Below the pieces are notes generated by a model, which ran no database searches, had not been told where the DNA came from, and saw only the letters and a list, made by a program, of their open reading frames with translations. A DNA stretch of 64,000 bases from Pseudomonas sp. GD03944 (GTDB taxonomy: Bacteria > Pseudomonadota > Gammaproteobacteria > Pseudomonadales > Pseudomonadaceae). Every line of letters begins with the position of its first letter. Positions within the stretch are counted from its first letter, which is position 1. The position numbers and the translations under genes were made by a program. The stretch is taken from NCBI RefSeq assembly GCF_029839275.1, contig NZ_JAOCAH010000003.1, forward strand, positions 124,001 to 188,000, read 5' to 3'. Below, in pieces: positions 19,765 through 29,472 of this stretch.

Positions 19765-20730
19765 ATGCATATTTCGTCCGGCCGTTGGGCCTACGGCCTG
19801 TTTCTCGCGCTGACCACGGCGGTGCTGTGGGGCGTCCTGCCGATCAAACTCAAGGAAGTGCTGCAGGTGATGGACCCGGTCACGGTGACCTGGTACCGCC
19901 TGCTGGTGTCCGGTTCCATCCTGCTGGCCTACCTCGCGGCGGTGGGGCGCTTGCCGCGTTTCCGCCCGCTGGGGCGCAAGGGCGGCTGGCTGCTGGCCCT
20001 GGCGATCGGCGGGCTCAGCGCCAACTACGTGCTGTACCTGGTGGGCTTGAGGATGCTCAGCCCCGGCACCACGCAACTGGTGATCCAGGTCGCGCCGATC
20101 CTGCTGCTGATCAGCAGCCTGTTCATCTTTCGCGAGCGTTTCAGCCTGGGGCAGAGCCTCGGCCTGCTGGTGCTGATGAGCGGCTTCGTGCTGTTCTTCA
20201 ACCAGCGCCTGGGCGAGCTGCTGACCTCGCTGAGCGATTACACGGTCGGGGTGCTGGTGGTGCTGGCCGCCGCCTTCGTCTGGACCTTCTACGGCCTGGC
20301 CCAGAAGCAGCTGCTGACGGTGTGGAACTCGGTGCAGGTGATGATGGTGATCTACCTGGCCTGCGCCGCGCTGCTCACGCCCTGGGCCCAGCCCCTGGAG
20401 GTGCTGAACCTGAGCCCGGTGCAGGGCTGGCTGCTGCTGGCCTGTTGCCTGAACACCCTGGTGGCCTATGGCGCCTTTGCCGAGGCGCTGGCGCACTGGG
20501 AGGCGTCGCGGGTGAGCGCGACCCTGGCGCTGACGCCGCTGGTGACCTTCGCCTCGGTGGCCCTGGCCGCCACCTGGTGGCCGGGGCATGTGCTGCCGGA
20601 AGAGGTCAACTGGATCGCCTACTGTGGTGCGGTGCTGGTGGTGCTGGGGTCGGCACTGACGGCGCTGGCGCCGTCGCTCATGGCCAGCCTGCGGGCGCGC
20701 CGCGCGGCCCGTAGCCGGTTGCCGGTCTAG
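19765..20730 (+). CDS. EamA family (drug/metabolite) transporter
   Basis: 321 residues with ten hydrophobic segments in two EamA repeats (about 8-140 and 160-300), the RhaT/RarD-like organisation. The first repeat has WGVLPIKLKEVLQVMDPVTV followed by WYRLLVSG, typical of the RarD branch. Such carriers export amino acids or other metabolites; the substrate is unknown. AGAGG precedes ATG. It converges with a quinone reductase-like gene. Confidence 0.88.
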   Translation: MHISSGRWAYGLFLALTTAVLWGVLPIKLKEVLQVMDPVTVTWYRLLVSGSILLAYLAAVGRLPRFRPLGRKGGWLLALAIGGLSANYVLYLVGLRMLSPGTTQLVIQVAPILLLISSLFIFRERFSLGQSLGLLVLMSGFVLFFNQRLGELLTSLSDYTVGVLVVLAAAFVWTFYGLAQKQLLTVWNSVQVMMVIYLACAALLTPWAQPLEVLNLSPVQGWLLLACCLNTLVAYGAFAEALAHWEASRVSATLALTPLVTFASVALAATWWPGHVLPEEVNWIAYCGAVLVVLGSALTALAPSLMASLRARRAARSRLPV

Positions 20731-20743
20731 CGGGCAGGCGCCC
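20728..20743. terminator. Hairpin between convergent stops
   Basis: GCGGGC-AGGC-GCCCGC is a perfect 6-bp hairpin that overlaps the EamA stop codon and lies in the 20-base gap to the opposing gene. It could serve both transcripts. No T tract. Confidence 0.45.
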
Positions 20744-20750
20744 GCCGCAC

Positions 20751-21363
20751 TCAGACCCGCGAGCCGAGGGTTTCGGCGCGGCGCAGCCAGCTCTGGCGCT
20801 GTGCTTCGGAGGAGGGGCGGACCGGGCCGAACTCGGCCAGGCGCCGGGTCTTGATGCCGCAGAAGCCGAGGATGGTGCGGGTCATCTGGCGGTGGGCCGG
20901 GGCGCCGTAGATCCAGCGGAAGTACCAGGGCGGCGTGTCCAGCGTCACCAGCAGGTCGGCGGTCTTGCCGCTGAGCAGCTTGTCCCAGAGCTGCGAGCGG
21001 TTGCGGTACTTGAAGGCGAAACCGGGCAGGAAGGTCCGGTCGAAGAAGCCCTTGAGCAGCGCCGGTATGCCGCCCCACCAGACCGGGTAGACGAACACCA
21101 GGTGCTCGGCCCAGTGGATCTGGCGCTGGGCCTCGAGCAGGTCCGGCTCCAGGTTCTGGCTCTGGTCGTAGCCGTCGCGCAGGATCGGGTCGAAGGTCAT
21201 TTCCCCCAGTTTCAGCTGGCGCACCACATGGCCTTCGCTGCGCGCACCGTGGGCGTAGGACTCGCCCAGGGCGTGGCACAGGCTGTTGCCCTTGGGTGTG
21301 CCGAAGACCATCAGAATCCGTTTGCCATCGCCCTCCAGGGGCGTGGCGCCGCTCTTCGCCCCC

Positions 21364-21371
<8 letters not shown>
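20751..21371 (-). CDS. NAD(P)H-dependent oxidoreductase, flavodoxin-like (quinone reductase type)
   Basis: 206 residues with a flavodoxin-like fold. The FMN phosphate-loop region reads [18 protein letters not shown], followed by [31 protein letters not shown], the hallmark of the MdaB/NQO-like family. It probably catalyses two-electron reduction of quinones by NAD(P)H in the cytosol. Its start overlaps the fumC stop by 8 bases, so the two are translationally coupled. The same pairing exists in P. aeruginosa (PA0853-PA0854, from memory). Confidence 0.88.
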
Positions 21372-22758
<1,387 letters not shown>

Positions 22759-22837
22759 GGAGATTCTCCGGGGGGCGATTTCGCAAGTTTAGGCTGCTGC
22801 TGCCTGTTGCGGTTCCCTTGTTTCTCTATGGCGACGA

Positions 22838-23839
22838 TTACCAGCGGGCGTTGGTCGCACCGAGCCAGCCGAGGGCGCCGTCGACCGGCACGCGTTCGCC
22901 GTCGGGGCCGCGCAGCACGCCGTTGAAATGGCCGAACCACTGTTGGGTGTCGGCGTAGAAGAACCCCAGGCGCGGGCGGGCGAAGTGGCGCTGGCGCGGG
23001 GTGAAGGTCAGGTCGACGCGTTCGTCGTCGGTGTTCAGGCGCCAGGGCGCGAGGGGGCTGTGGGAGGGTTGCTCGATGTGGACCGGGGCGTCCAGGTGCT
23101 GCAACTCGCCGCCGAACCACAGGGCGTTTTCGGACAGCCCGCTGTATTCGGTCCAGCCCGAGCCGAAGTTGCCGGCGATGCCGCCGGGGGCGGCGAAGGC
23201 GGCGCGGGTCCAGTGGCTGCGCAGGGGCCACACGCCGCGGCCGAAATCCATGGCGGAAAAGCTCTGGCCCGGTTCGCATTCGTAGTGCCGGTCCCCTAAC
23301 TGCACGCTGCCGCTGGTGGGCAGGCCGAGCTGGCGGCAGGTGGCATGAAAGCGGTTGTGGCTCAGGGGCGCCACCAGGTTGACCGACTCCAGGTGCGCCG
23401 GACGCTGGATGTCCAGCGCCACGTGCAGGGGCTGGCCGCCGATGTCCGGTGCGCTGACCGTGATGCGGGCGCGTCCGGGGTGTTCGGCGATGGTCAGGTG
23501 CAGGCGCGGGTGGTTGAATTCGTGGCTCAGCAGCGGCTGGCTGGGCAGGCGACAGCCCCGTGAAAGCAGGCGCAGTTGGCTGTGGGCCACTGACGCGCCG
23601 GTTTCCAGGTCGAGGAAGTAGGCGGCGCTGTAGCCCAGGTAATCGACGTCGGCCTGGGTCAGCGACAGCATCCAGCGCGGGGTGGTGGTGCACCAGTGGT
23701 TCCAGCGTTTGCGGCGCCCGCTGTGGCCGGGCAGGCTGTAGTCCATCCGCGGTCGGGTCGACCAGCCGATGGCCTGGGGGTTGAGTTGTCCCCGGGCGTC
23801 GCACAGGGCGGGCAAGGGCGGGTGACTGATGCTGTTCAT
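22838..23839 (-). CDS. DUF2804 domain-containing protein
   Basis: 333 residues. The pattern LCDARGQLNPQAIGWS near the N-terminus, RRKRWNHWCTTTPRWMLSLTQADVDYLGYSAAYF, and the C-terminal beta-rich half with FGGELQHL and GFFYADTQQWFGHFNGVLRGPDGERV match DUF2804, a soluble beta-sandwich protein distantly like lipocalin/AttH proteins. Role unknown. I chose the ATG at 23839; the frame is open 384 bases further upstream but that stretch has no family resemblance. The ribosome binding site is weak. It is 79 bases upstream of fumC on the same strand. Confidence 0.82.
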   Translation of the reverse strand: MNSISHPPLPALCDARGQLNPQAIGWSTRPRMDYSLPGHSGRRKRWNHWCTTTPRWMLSLTQADVDYLGYSAAYFLDLETGASVAHSQLRLLSRGCRLPSQPLLSHEFNHPRLHLTIAEHPGRARITVSAPDIGGQPLHVALDIQRPAHLESVNLVAPLSHNRFHATCRQLGLPTSGSVQLGDRHYECEPGQSFSAMDFGRGVWPLRSHWTRAAFAAPGGIAGNFGSGWTEYSGLSENALWFGGELQHLDAPVHIEQPSHSPLAPWRLNTDDERVDLTFTPRQRHFARPRLGFFYADTQQWFGHFNGVLRGPDGERVPVDGALGWLGATNARW

Positions 23840-23864
23840 TGAACACGTCCATGTGTGCAGCGGC

Positions 23865-23887
23865 ATTGCGTGAACGGAGTCCGCAAT
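23865..23887. promoter_or_regulatory. Inverted repeat ATTGCG-N11-CGCAAT upstream of the DUF2804 gene
   Basis: A perfect 6-bp dyad with an 11-base spacer, 26 bases before the DUF2804 start and in the 259-base divergent gap to the DUF2059 gene. It could be an operator or a leader hairpin. No matching regulator is next to it. I see nothing else certain in this gap apart from the ribosome binding site of the DUF2059 gene. Confidence 0.35.
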
Positions 23888-24098
23888 ATCTTGTTGGAAG
23901 TTATCCGCGGAGGATGCGCCCCTGCGGCGGCGTGTCGCAAGTGCTGGCAAATTGCTCGTGGGCCAGGCAGTGCGCTGGCGCACGGGTGTTCTGTGATGCC
24001 CGACACGTTGGTCCTGGCTTGAGTGTGCAGGGGTGTTGGGCACAAAATGGCGCTTCGCGGGGTCGAAGCCTATTCGTTCCCCCTTCCAGGAGTATCCC

Positions 24099-24599
24099 AT
24101 GACCCGTTTCCCTGCCCTCGTTGCCGCCGTTCTGCTGACTTGCGGGAGTGCCCAGGTCCTGGCCGACGCGAAAAGCCATGCCGCCGATGCCGAGCAGTTC
24201 CTGCAACTGGCCCGGGCAGACAAGCTCGCCGTGCCGGTCTATGCCCAGGTCCAGCAGATGTTCGCCCAGCGCTTCGCCGAAAGCGGCGCGCCGCAGAACA
24301 AGCAGGCCGTGCTCGAGAGCTACCAGGCCAAGGCCAATACCGCTCTGGATCAGGCGGTCGGCTGGGACAAGATCAAGCCGGACATGGTCAAGCTGTACAC
24401 CAGCAACTTCACCGAAGCGGAGTTGCAGGAACTGATCACCTTCTACAAGTCGCCGCTGGGGCAGAAGGTCCTGCAGAAAATGCCGACCCTGACCGCCGAA
24501 TCGGCGCAGTTGACCCAGACCAAGCTCGAAGCCGCGGTACCGCAGGTGAACAAGCTGCTGGCGGACATGACGGCCGAACTCGGCCAGAAAAAGCAGTAA
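24099..24599 (+). CDS. DUF2059 domain-containing periplasmic protein
   Basis: 166 residues with a clear signal peptide (MTRFPALVAAVLLTCGSAQV, cleavage probably after LA at about residue 22). The mature part is helical, with the DUF2059 core YTSNFTEAELQELITFYKSPLGQKVLQKMPTL. The function is unknown; such proteins are periplasmic or secreted. AGGAG lies 7 bases before ATG. It is 11 bases upstream of bolA, and this pairing is conserved in pseudomonads (PA0856-PA0857, from memory). Confidence 0.9.
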   Translation: MTRFPALVAAVLLTCGSAQVLADAKSHAADAEQFLQLARADKLAVPVYAQVQQMFAQRFAESGAPQNKQAVLESYQAKANTALDQAVGWDKIKPDMVKLYTSNFTEAELQELITFYKSPLGQKVLQKMPTLTAESAQLTQTKLEAAVPQVNKLLADMTAELGQKKQ

Positions 24600-24610
24600 C
24601 GGAGCCCTAG

Positions 24611-24907
24611 ATGACCAAGCTCGAACGCCTCCAGGCGGCCTTTGCCGCCCTGGAGCCCCAGCACCTGACGGTGCAGGACGAAAGCCACATGCACAGCCGT
24701 GGCCTGGAAACGCACTACAAGGCCGTGATCGTCAGCCCGCAGTTCGCCGGGCTGAATGCGGTCAAGCGTCACCAGAAGGCCTACGCCTGCGCCGGTGAGC
24801 TGATGAGCGAGGTGCATGCCCTGGCGCTGCACACCTACACCCCGGACGAGTGGCTGACCCAGGGCGCGGCACCGGCTTCGCCGACCTGCCGCGGTGGCAG
24901 CCACTGA
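24611..24907 (+). CDS. bolA: BolA family protein
   Basis: 98 residues. The class II KH-like BolA fold is marked by LTVQDESHMHSRGLETHYKAVIVSPQFAGLN and VKRHQKAYACAGELM, with the conserved His in the RHxxAY motif. BolA proteins pair with monothiol glutaredoxins in Fe-S cluster handling and affect stress morphology and biofilm. It is followed by a strong terminator, so the DUF2059-bolA pair is one unit. Confidence 0.93.
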   Translation: MTKLERLQAAFAALEPQHLTVQDESHMHSRGLETHYKAVIVSPQFAGLNAVKRHQKAYACAGELMSEVHALALHTYTPDEWLTQGAAPASPTCRGGSH

Positions 24908-24972
24908 CACACGGGCGCTGCTGAGGCAATTCGCCCCTACACGGCAGCCCTGAGGAAACGTAAACTGTGCAG

Positions 24973-25003
24973 CGCGCCGGCCTGATCGCCGGCGCGTTCG
25001 TTT
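24973..25003 (+). terminator. Intrinsic terminator after bolA
   Basis: CGCGCCGGC and GCCGGCGCG form a perfect 9-bp stem with a CTGATC loop, followed by TTCGTTTTC. It separates bolA from trhO. Confidence 0.85.
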
Positions 25004-25054
25004 TCATGACCCCGGTCCGCCCTTTACGTGGGCGACTACTGAAGGAAGCAAGAC

Positions 25055-25993
25055 ATGACTGACACGATCGTCGTGGCGGCACTCTACAAATTCGTATCCC
25101 TGCCGGATTACACGGCCCTGCGCGAACCGCTGCTGGAGGTGATGCTGGAGCACGGCATCAAGGGCACCCTGCTGCTCGCCGAGGAAGGCATCAACGGCAC
25201 CGTGTCCGGCAGCCGCCAGGGCATCGACGGGCTGCTCGCCTGGTTCCGTCTCGACCCGCGCCTGGCGGACGTCGACCACAAGGAATCCTACTGCGACGAA
25301 CAGCCGTTCTACCGCACCAAGGTCAAGCTCAAGAAAGAGATCGTGACCCTGGGCGTACCGGGCGTCGACCCCAACCAGCAGGTCGGCACCTACGTCGAAC
25401 CGCAGGACTGGAACGCGCTGATCAGCGACCCGGAAGTGCTGCTCATCGATACCCGCAACGACTACGAAGTCTCGATCGGCACCTTCACCGGCGCCATCGA
25501 CCCCAAGACCAAGTCGTTCCGCGAATTCCCGGACTACATCAAGGCCAACTTCGACCCGGCCAAGCACAAGAAGGTCGCCATGTTCTGCACCGGTGGCATC
25601 CGCTGCGAGAAGGCCTCCAGCTACATGCTCGGCCAGGGCTTCGAAGAGGTCTTCCACCTCAAGGGCGGCATCCTCAAGTACCTCGAGGAAGTGCCCCAGG
25701 AAGAGACCTTGTGGCAGGGCGACTGCTTCGTCTTCGACAACCGTGTGACCGTGCGCCACGACCTTTCCGAAGGCGATTACGACCAGTGCCATGCGTGCCG
25801 CACGCCGGTGTCCGTTGCCGACCGCGAATCCGAGTTCTACGCTCCCGGTGTGAGCTGCCCGCATTGCTGGGATTCGCTGCCGGAGAAGACCCGCGAGGGC
25901 GCCCGTGAACGCCAGCGCCAGATCGAGCTGGCCAAGGCCCGCAACCAGCCGCACCCGTTGGGCTACAACCCCCGTCAAAACCGCGAGATCTGA
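25055..25993 (+). CDS. trhO: tRNA uridine(34) hydroxylase (rhodanese family)
   Basis: 312 residues. The N-terminal domain (about 1-100) has [16 protein letters not shown]. The rhodanese domain (about 115-215) carries the catalytic Cys178 in [16 protein letters not shown], with a second Cys184. The C-terminal part has four Cys in CHACRTPVS and GVSCPHCW, a likely zinc site. TrhO (YceA) makes 5-hydroxyuridine at tRNA position 34 with O2. It begins a plus-strand group with a DsbA-family protein and an ABC transporter. Confidence 0.93.
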   Translation: MTDTIVVAALYKFVSLPDYTALREPLLEVMLEHGIKGTLLLAEEGINGTVSGSRQGIDGLLAWFRLDPRLADVDHKESYCDEQPFYRTKVKLKKEIVTLGVPGVDPNQQVGTYVEPQDWNALISDPEVLLIDTRNDYEVSIGTFTGAIDPKTKSFREFPDYIKANFDPAKHKKVAMFCTGGIRCEKASSYMLGQGFEEVFHLKGGILKYLEEVPQEETLWQGDCFVFDNRVTVRHDLSEGDYDQCHACRTPVSVADRESEFYAPGVSCPHCWDSLPEKTREGARERQRQIELAKARNQPHPLGYNPRQNREI

Positions 25994-25995
25994 GC

Positions 25996-26628
25996 ATGCA
26001 CGCACGCCTGCTGTACGTGATGGACCCGATGTGTTCCTGGTGCTGGGGCTTTGCCCCGGTGCTTGCGTCCCTCGCCGAGCAGGCGGCCGCCCACGGCGTG
26101 TCGACGCACCTGATCGTTGGCGGCTTGCGCCGTGACCGGGTGGCGATCGACGCCGCGGCGCGGGTGCGCTACCTGGGCTACTGGCAGGCGGTCAACGCCA
26201 GCACCGGCCAGCTGTTCAACTTCGAAGAGGGCCTGCCGGAAGGCCTGGTCTACGACACCGAGCCGGCCTGCCGGGCGCTGGTCACCGCGCGCCACCTCGA
26301 TGTCGACAGCGTGCGGCCGCTGGCTGAGCGTATCCAGGAGGCGTTCTACACCGAAGGCCGCGACGTGACCCAGGCCAGCGTGCTGGTCGAGCTGGCCGAG
26401 CAGGCCGGCTTGCCGCGCATCGAGTTCGCCGGCGCTTTCGACAGCGCCGAGCAGCACACGGCGACCGCGGCGGATTTCACCTGGGTGCAGGACCTGGGCA
26501 TCGCCGGCTTCCCCACGCTGCTGGCCGAGCGGGACGGGCAACTGGCCCTGCTGACCAACGGCTACCAGCCGCTGTCGGTGCTGCAACCACTGCTGGGACG
26601 CTGGCTGGAGCGTGCGGTCAATGCCTGA
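25996..26628 (+). CDS. DsbA family protein (FrnE-like)
   Basis: 210 residues. A thioredoxin-fold protein with the redox motif CSWC (Cys13-Cys16) at the very N-terminus in VMDPMCSWCWGFAPVL, no signal peptide, and a helical insert. The C-terminal cis-Pro region is GIAGFPTLLAE. It is a cytoplasmic dithiol oxidoreductase of the FrnE/DsbA type; partner unknown. It starts 2 bases after trhO and overlaps the ABC transporter start by 8 bases, so coupling of all three is likely. Confidence 0.88.
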   Translation: MHARLLYVMDPMCSWCWGFAPVLASLAEQAAAHGVSTHLIVGGLRRDRVAIDAAARVRYLGYWQAVNASTGQLFNFEEGLPEGLVYDTEPACRALVTARHLDVDSVRPLAERIQEAFYTEGRDVTQASVLVELAEQAGLPRIEFAGAFDSAEQHTATAADFTWVQDLGIAGFPTLLAERDGQLALLTNGYQPLSVLQPLLGRWLERAVNA

Positions 26629-28399
26629 TCGGCTGAGCTGGGAAGAAATCCGCCGCCTGGCCCTGCGCCACAAGAAAGCCCTGATCCTCGCCAACCTGGT
26701 GGCGGTACTGGCCACCCTGTGCAGCGTGCCGATCCCCTTGCTATTGCCGTTGCTGGTCGACGAGGTGCTGCTCAACGACGGCGATGCCGCGCTGCGCATC
26801 ATGGACAACTTCCTGCCGGGCGACTGGCAGACCGCGGCCGGCTACATTGGTCTGATGCTGGTGCTGACGGCACTGCTGCGCGGCCTGGCGCTGGTGTTCA
26901 ACGTGTTGCAGGCGCGGCTGTTCGCGCGCTTGTCGAAGGACATCGTCTACCGGATTCGCATCCGCCTGATCGAGCGCCTGAAGCGCATCTCCCTCGGCGA
27001 GTACGAAAGCCTGGGCGGCGGCACCGTGACCACCCACCTGGTCACCGACCTGGACACCCTGGACAAATTCGTCGGCGAGACCCTCAGCCGCTTCCTGGTG
27101 GCGATCCTCACCCTGGCCGGCACCTCGGCGATCCTGCTGTGGATGCACTGGCAGCTGGCACTGCTGATCCTGCTGTTCAACCCGCTGGTGATCTACGCCA
27201 CGGTGCAGCTGGGCAAGCGGGTCAAGCACCTGAAGAAGCTGGAGAACGACAGCACCTCGCGCTTCACCCAGGCCCTGACCGAAACCCTGGAGGCGATCCA
27301 GGAAATACGCGCCGGTAACCGCCAGGGCTATTTCCTCGGCCGGCTCGGGCAGCGTGCTCAGGACGTGCGTAACTACGCCGTGGCTTCGCAGTGGAAAACC
27401 GACGCGTCCAACCGCGCCAGCGGTCTGCTGTTCCAGTTCGGCATCGACGTGTTCCGCGCTGCCGCCATGCTCACCGTGCTGTTTTCCGACCTGTCGATCG
27501 GCCAGATGCTGGCGGTGTTCAGCTACCTGTGGTTCATGATCGGCCCGGTGGAGCAGTTGCTCAGCCTGCAGTACGCCTTCTACGCCGCCGGTGGCGCGCT
27601 GACCCGGATCAACGAGCTGCTGGCGCGGGCCGACGAGCCGCAGTACCCGGCGAAAGTCGACCCGTTCAAGGGGCATGACACCGTGGGCATCGAGGTGCGC
27701 GGGCTGACCTTCGCCTATGGCGAGGAGCCGGTGCTCGACGGACTCAACCTGCGCATCGCGCCGGGGGAGAAGGTAGCGATCGTCGGCGCCAGCGGCGGCG
27801 GCAAGAGCACCCTGGTGCAGCTGCTGCTGGGGTTGTACACGCCACAAGCCGGGAGCATCCGCTTTGGCGGCAGCGGCCTGGACGAGGTCGGCCTGGAAAC
27901 CGTGCGCGAGAACGTGGCGGTGGTGCTGCAGCACCCGGCACTGTTCAACGACACGGTACGCGCCAACCTGTGCATGGGCCGCGAACGCTCGGATGAAGAT
28001 TGCTGGCGGGCCCTGGAAATCGCCCAGCTGTCGACCACTATCGCGCAGTTGCCGCAAGGGCTGGACAGCATCGTCGGCCGTTCCGGTGTGCGCCTGTCCG
28101 GTGGTCAGCGCCAGCGCCTGGCAATTGCACGCATGGTGCTCGCCGAGCCGAAAGTGGTGATCCTTGACGAAGCCACCTCGGCCCTGGATGCCGCCACCGA
28201 GTACGCCTTGCACCAGGCGCTGGGGCGCTTCTTGCAGGGCCGCACCACGCTGATCATCGCCCACCGCCTGAGCGCGGTGAAGCAGGCCGACCGCGTGCTG
28301 GTGTTCGACGGCGGCAGCATCGCCGAGGACGGCGGCCACCAGCAGCTGATCGAAGAAGGCGGGCTCTACGCCAAGCTGTACGGGCACCTGCAGCACTAA
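26621..28399 (+). CDS. ABC transporter, fused permease/ATP-binding protein
   Basis: 592 residues, a half-transporter that acts as a dimer. The membrane domain (about 25-310) has six hydrophobic segments. The ATPase domain (about 345-592) has Walker A GASGGGKST, Q-loop LQHPALF, signature LSGGQRQRLAIAR, Walker B VVILDEATSALD and H-loop IIAHRLS. It resembles MsbA/lipid or multidrug exporters. The ATG overlaps the DsbA-family stop (ATGCCTGA). The substrate is not apparent; in P. aeruginosa the homologue is also next to the DsbA-like gene (PA0859-PA0860, from memory). Confidence 0.92.
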   Translation: MPDRLSWEEIRRLALRHKKALILANLVAVLATLCSVPIPLLLPLLVDEVLLNDGDAALRIMDNFLPGDWQTAAGYIGLMLVLTALLRGLALVFNVLQARLFARLSKDIVYRIRIRLIERLKRISLGEYESLGGGTVTTHLVTDLDTLDKFVGETLSRFLVAILTLAGTSAILLWMHWQLALLILLFNPLVIYATVQLGKRVKHLKKLENDSTSRFTQALTETLEAIQEIRAGNRQGYFLGRLGQRAQDVRNYAVASQWKTDASNRASGLLFQFGIDVFRAAAMLTVLFSDLSIGQMLAVFSYLWFMIGPVEQLLSLQYAFYAAGGALTRINELLARADEPQYPAKVDPFKGHDTVGIEVRGLTFAYGEEPVLDGLNLRIAPGEKVAIVGASGGGKSTLVQLLLGLYTPQAGSIRFGGSGLDEVGLETVRENVAVVLQHPALFNDTVRANLCMGRERSDEDCWRALEIAQLSTTIAQLPQGLDSIVGRSGVRLSGGQRQRLAIARMVLAEPKVVILDEATSALDAATEYALHQALGRFLQGRTTLIIAHRLSAVKQADRVLVFDGGSIAEDGGHQQLIEEGGLYAKLYGHLQH

Positions 28400-28418
28400 A
28401 GCCTTGGCTACCTGACCC

Positions 28419-28523
28419 GTAGCCTGGGTCGAGCGAAGCGACACCCGGGAAATGACGGTACGGCTGCCGATGATCGTTCCCACGCTCTGCGTGGTAACGC
28501 ATCCCCGGACGCTCTGCGTCCGC
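28419..28523. repeat. GTAG-headed REP of a different family plus the second palindrome module
   Basis: GTAGCCTGGGTCGAGCGAAG begins a palindrome closing with CGACACCCGGG (28419-28449). It is followed at 28472 by GATCGTTCCCACGCTCTGCG and the GGACGCTCTGCGTCC palindrome. The second module is the same one linked to the GTAGGAG family elsewhere in this window. Confidence 0.75.
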
Positions 28524-28531
28524 AACTGCCG

Positions 28532-29113
28532 TCAGGAGCGCGGTGCGGCCTTGCCGCTGGCCCATTGTTGCAGGCGCTTCTGCCGCTCCTGGCTGTCCTT
28601 CAGCGATTTGTCCAACGCCTCGTTGTAGTCGCTCAGCCAGCTGCGGGAGCCGGCGATCATGCCGGCCAGGTCACGCATGCCGTTCTTCAGTGCCCCCAGG
28701 CTGTGCTGGAAGCTCTGTTCCTGGGCCGTCATCACCGTGGCCACCTGGCGCAGGATTTCCGGGCTCGGATCCACGGGAGCAGGGGGCGACGGTGGCGGCG
28801 TGGCACTGCTCTTGGCCTGGATGGCAACCAGCGCGCGCAACTGCTCTAGTTGCGTATTCAACCCTTCGGCCTGCTTCTCGGCGCTGTCGACGCGTTTCTG
28901 CAAGGCTTCGATATGGGCCGCCGTGAGGTCTTCGGGTTTGCTGGCGAAGAGACTGAACAGCCCCCAGGTGCCCCAGCTGGCCAGGGTCATCAGCAGCACG
29001 CCGCTGAGGGCGATCAGCAGGATGCGGTTCAAACGCTGGCTTTTTTCCAGGGTCTCCAGGCGTTGATCGTCGCTGGCGGGAAGGTCGGTGCTCTCGGTCG
29101 TTTCGTCGCTCAT
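28532..29113 (-). CDS. Single-pass membrane protein with coiled coil, unknown function
   Basis: 193 residues from an ATG preceded by a perfect AAGGAGG at 8-base spacing; the longer open frame is not needed. An acidic cytoplasmic N-terminus (1-28) is followed by one membrane segment (about 29-56), a predicted coiled coil (about 60-100), a proline-rich linker (105-118) and a charged helical tail. I recognise no named domain. It converges with the ABC exporter gene and is divergent from hpd. Confidence 0.75.
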   Translation of the reverse strand: MSDETTESTDLPASDDQRLETLEKSQRLNRILLIALSGVLLMTLASWGTWGLFSLFASKPEDLTAAHIEALQKRVDSAEKQAEGLNTQLEQLRALVAIQAKSSATPPPSPPAPVDPSPEILRQVATVMTAQEQSFQHSLGALKNGMRDLAGMIAGSRSWLSDYNEALDKSLKDSQERQKRLQQWASGKAAPRS

Positions 29114-29258
29114 ACGATGGCCTCCTTGAGTTGTTCTTGTCGGGACTGCGCCACTTGATGGCATGGTGCCACTGTTTGCGCGCGGAAGCGATAACCCCGG
29201 TTTTCCCACCTGTGCCGACGGCAGCTCAACGCTTGTGTGGCAACGCCACGCACCGCCT

Positions 29259-29276
29259 TGTAAATAAAACGTTACG
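29259..29276. promoter_or_regulatory. TyrR/PhhR-like box before hpd
   Basis: TGTAAA-N6-GTTACG resembles the TyrR/PhhR consensus TGTAAA-N6-TTTACA (first half perfect, second half 4 of 6). PhhR is the known activator of phenylalanine/tyrosine catabolism in pseudomonads. The site is about 200 bases before the hpd start, in a 359-base gap with no other convincing feature except the GAGGAGG ribosome binding site. Confidence 0.4.
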
Positions 29277-29472
29277 AAATCGGGTCGCAGCTGCGGGGAA
29301 ACTCAGGCCAAGCATAGCTGCGCATGGGCTGTAAGGTTTAGTTGCCAGGGCAGTCCGGCTATGGCGTCTGGGCGGCGAGGGGGGCGCCTTGTGGGCCTGC
29401 CTCGGCTCGGTTGTGATGAGGTCAATGCAGCGCCTGACCCGGCGTGGCCCATAACAACAACGAGGAGGCGGA

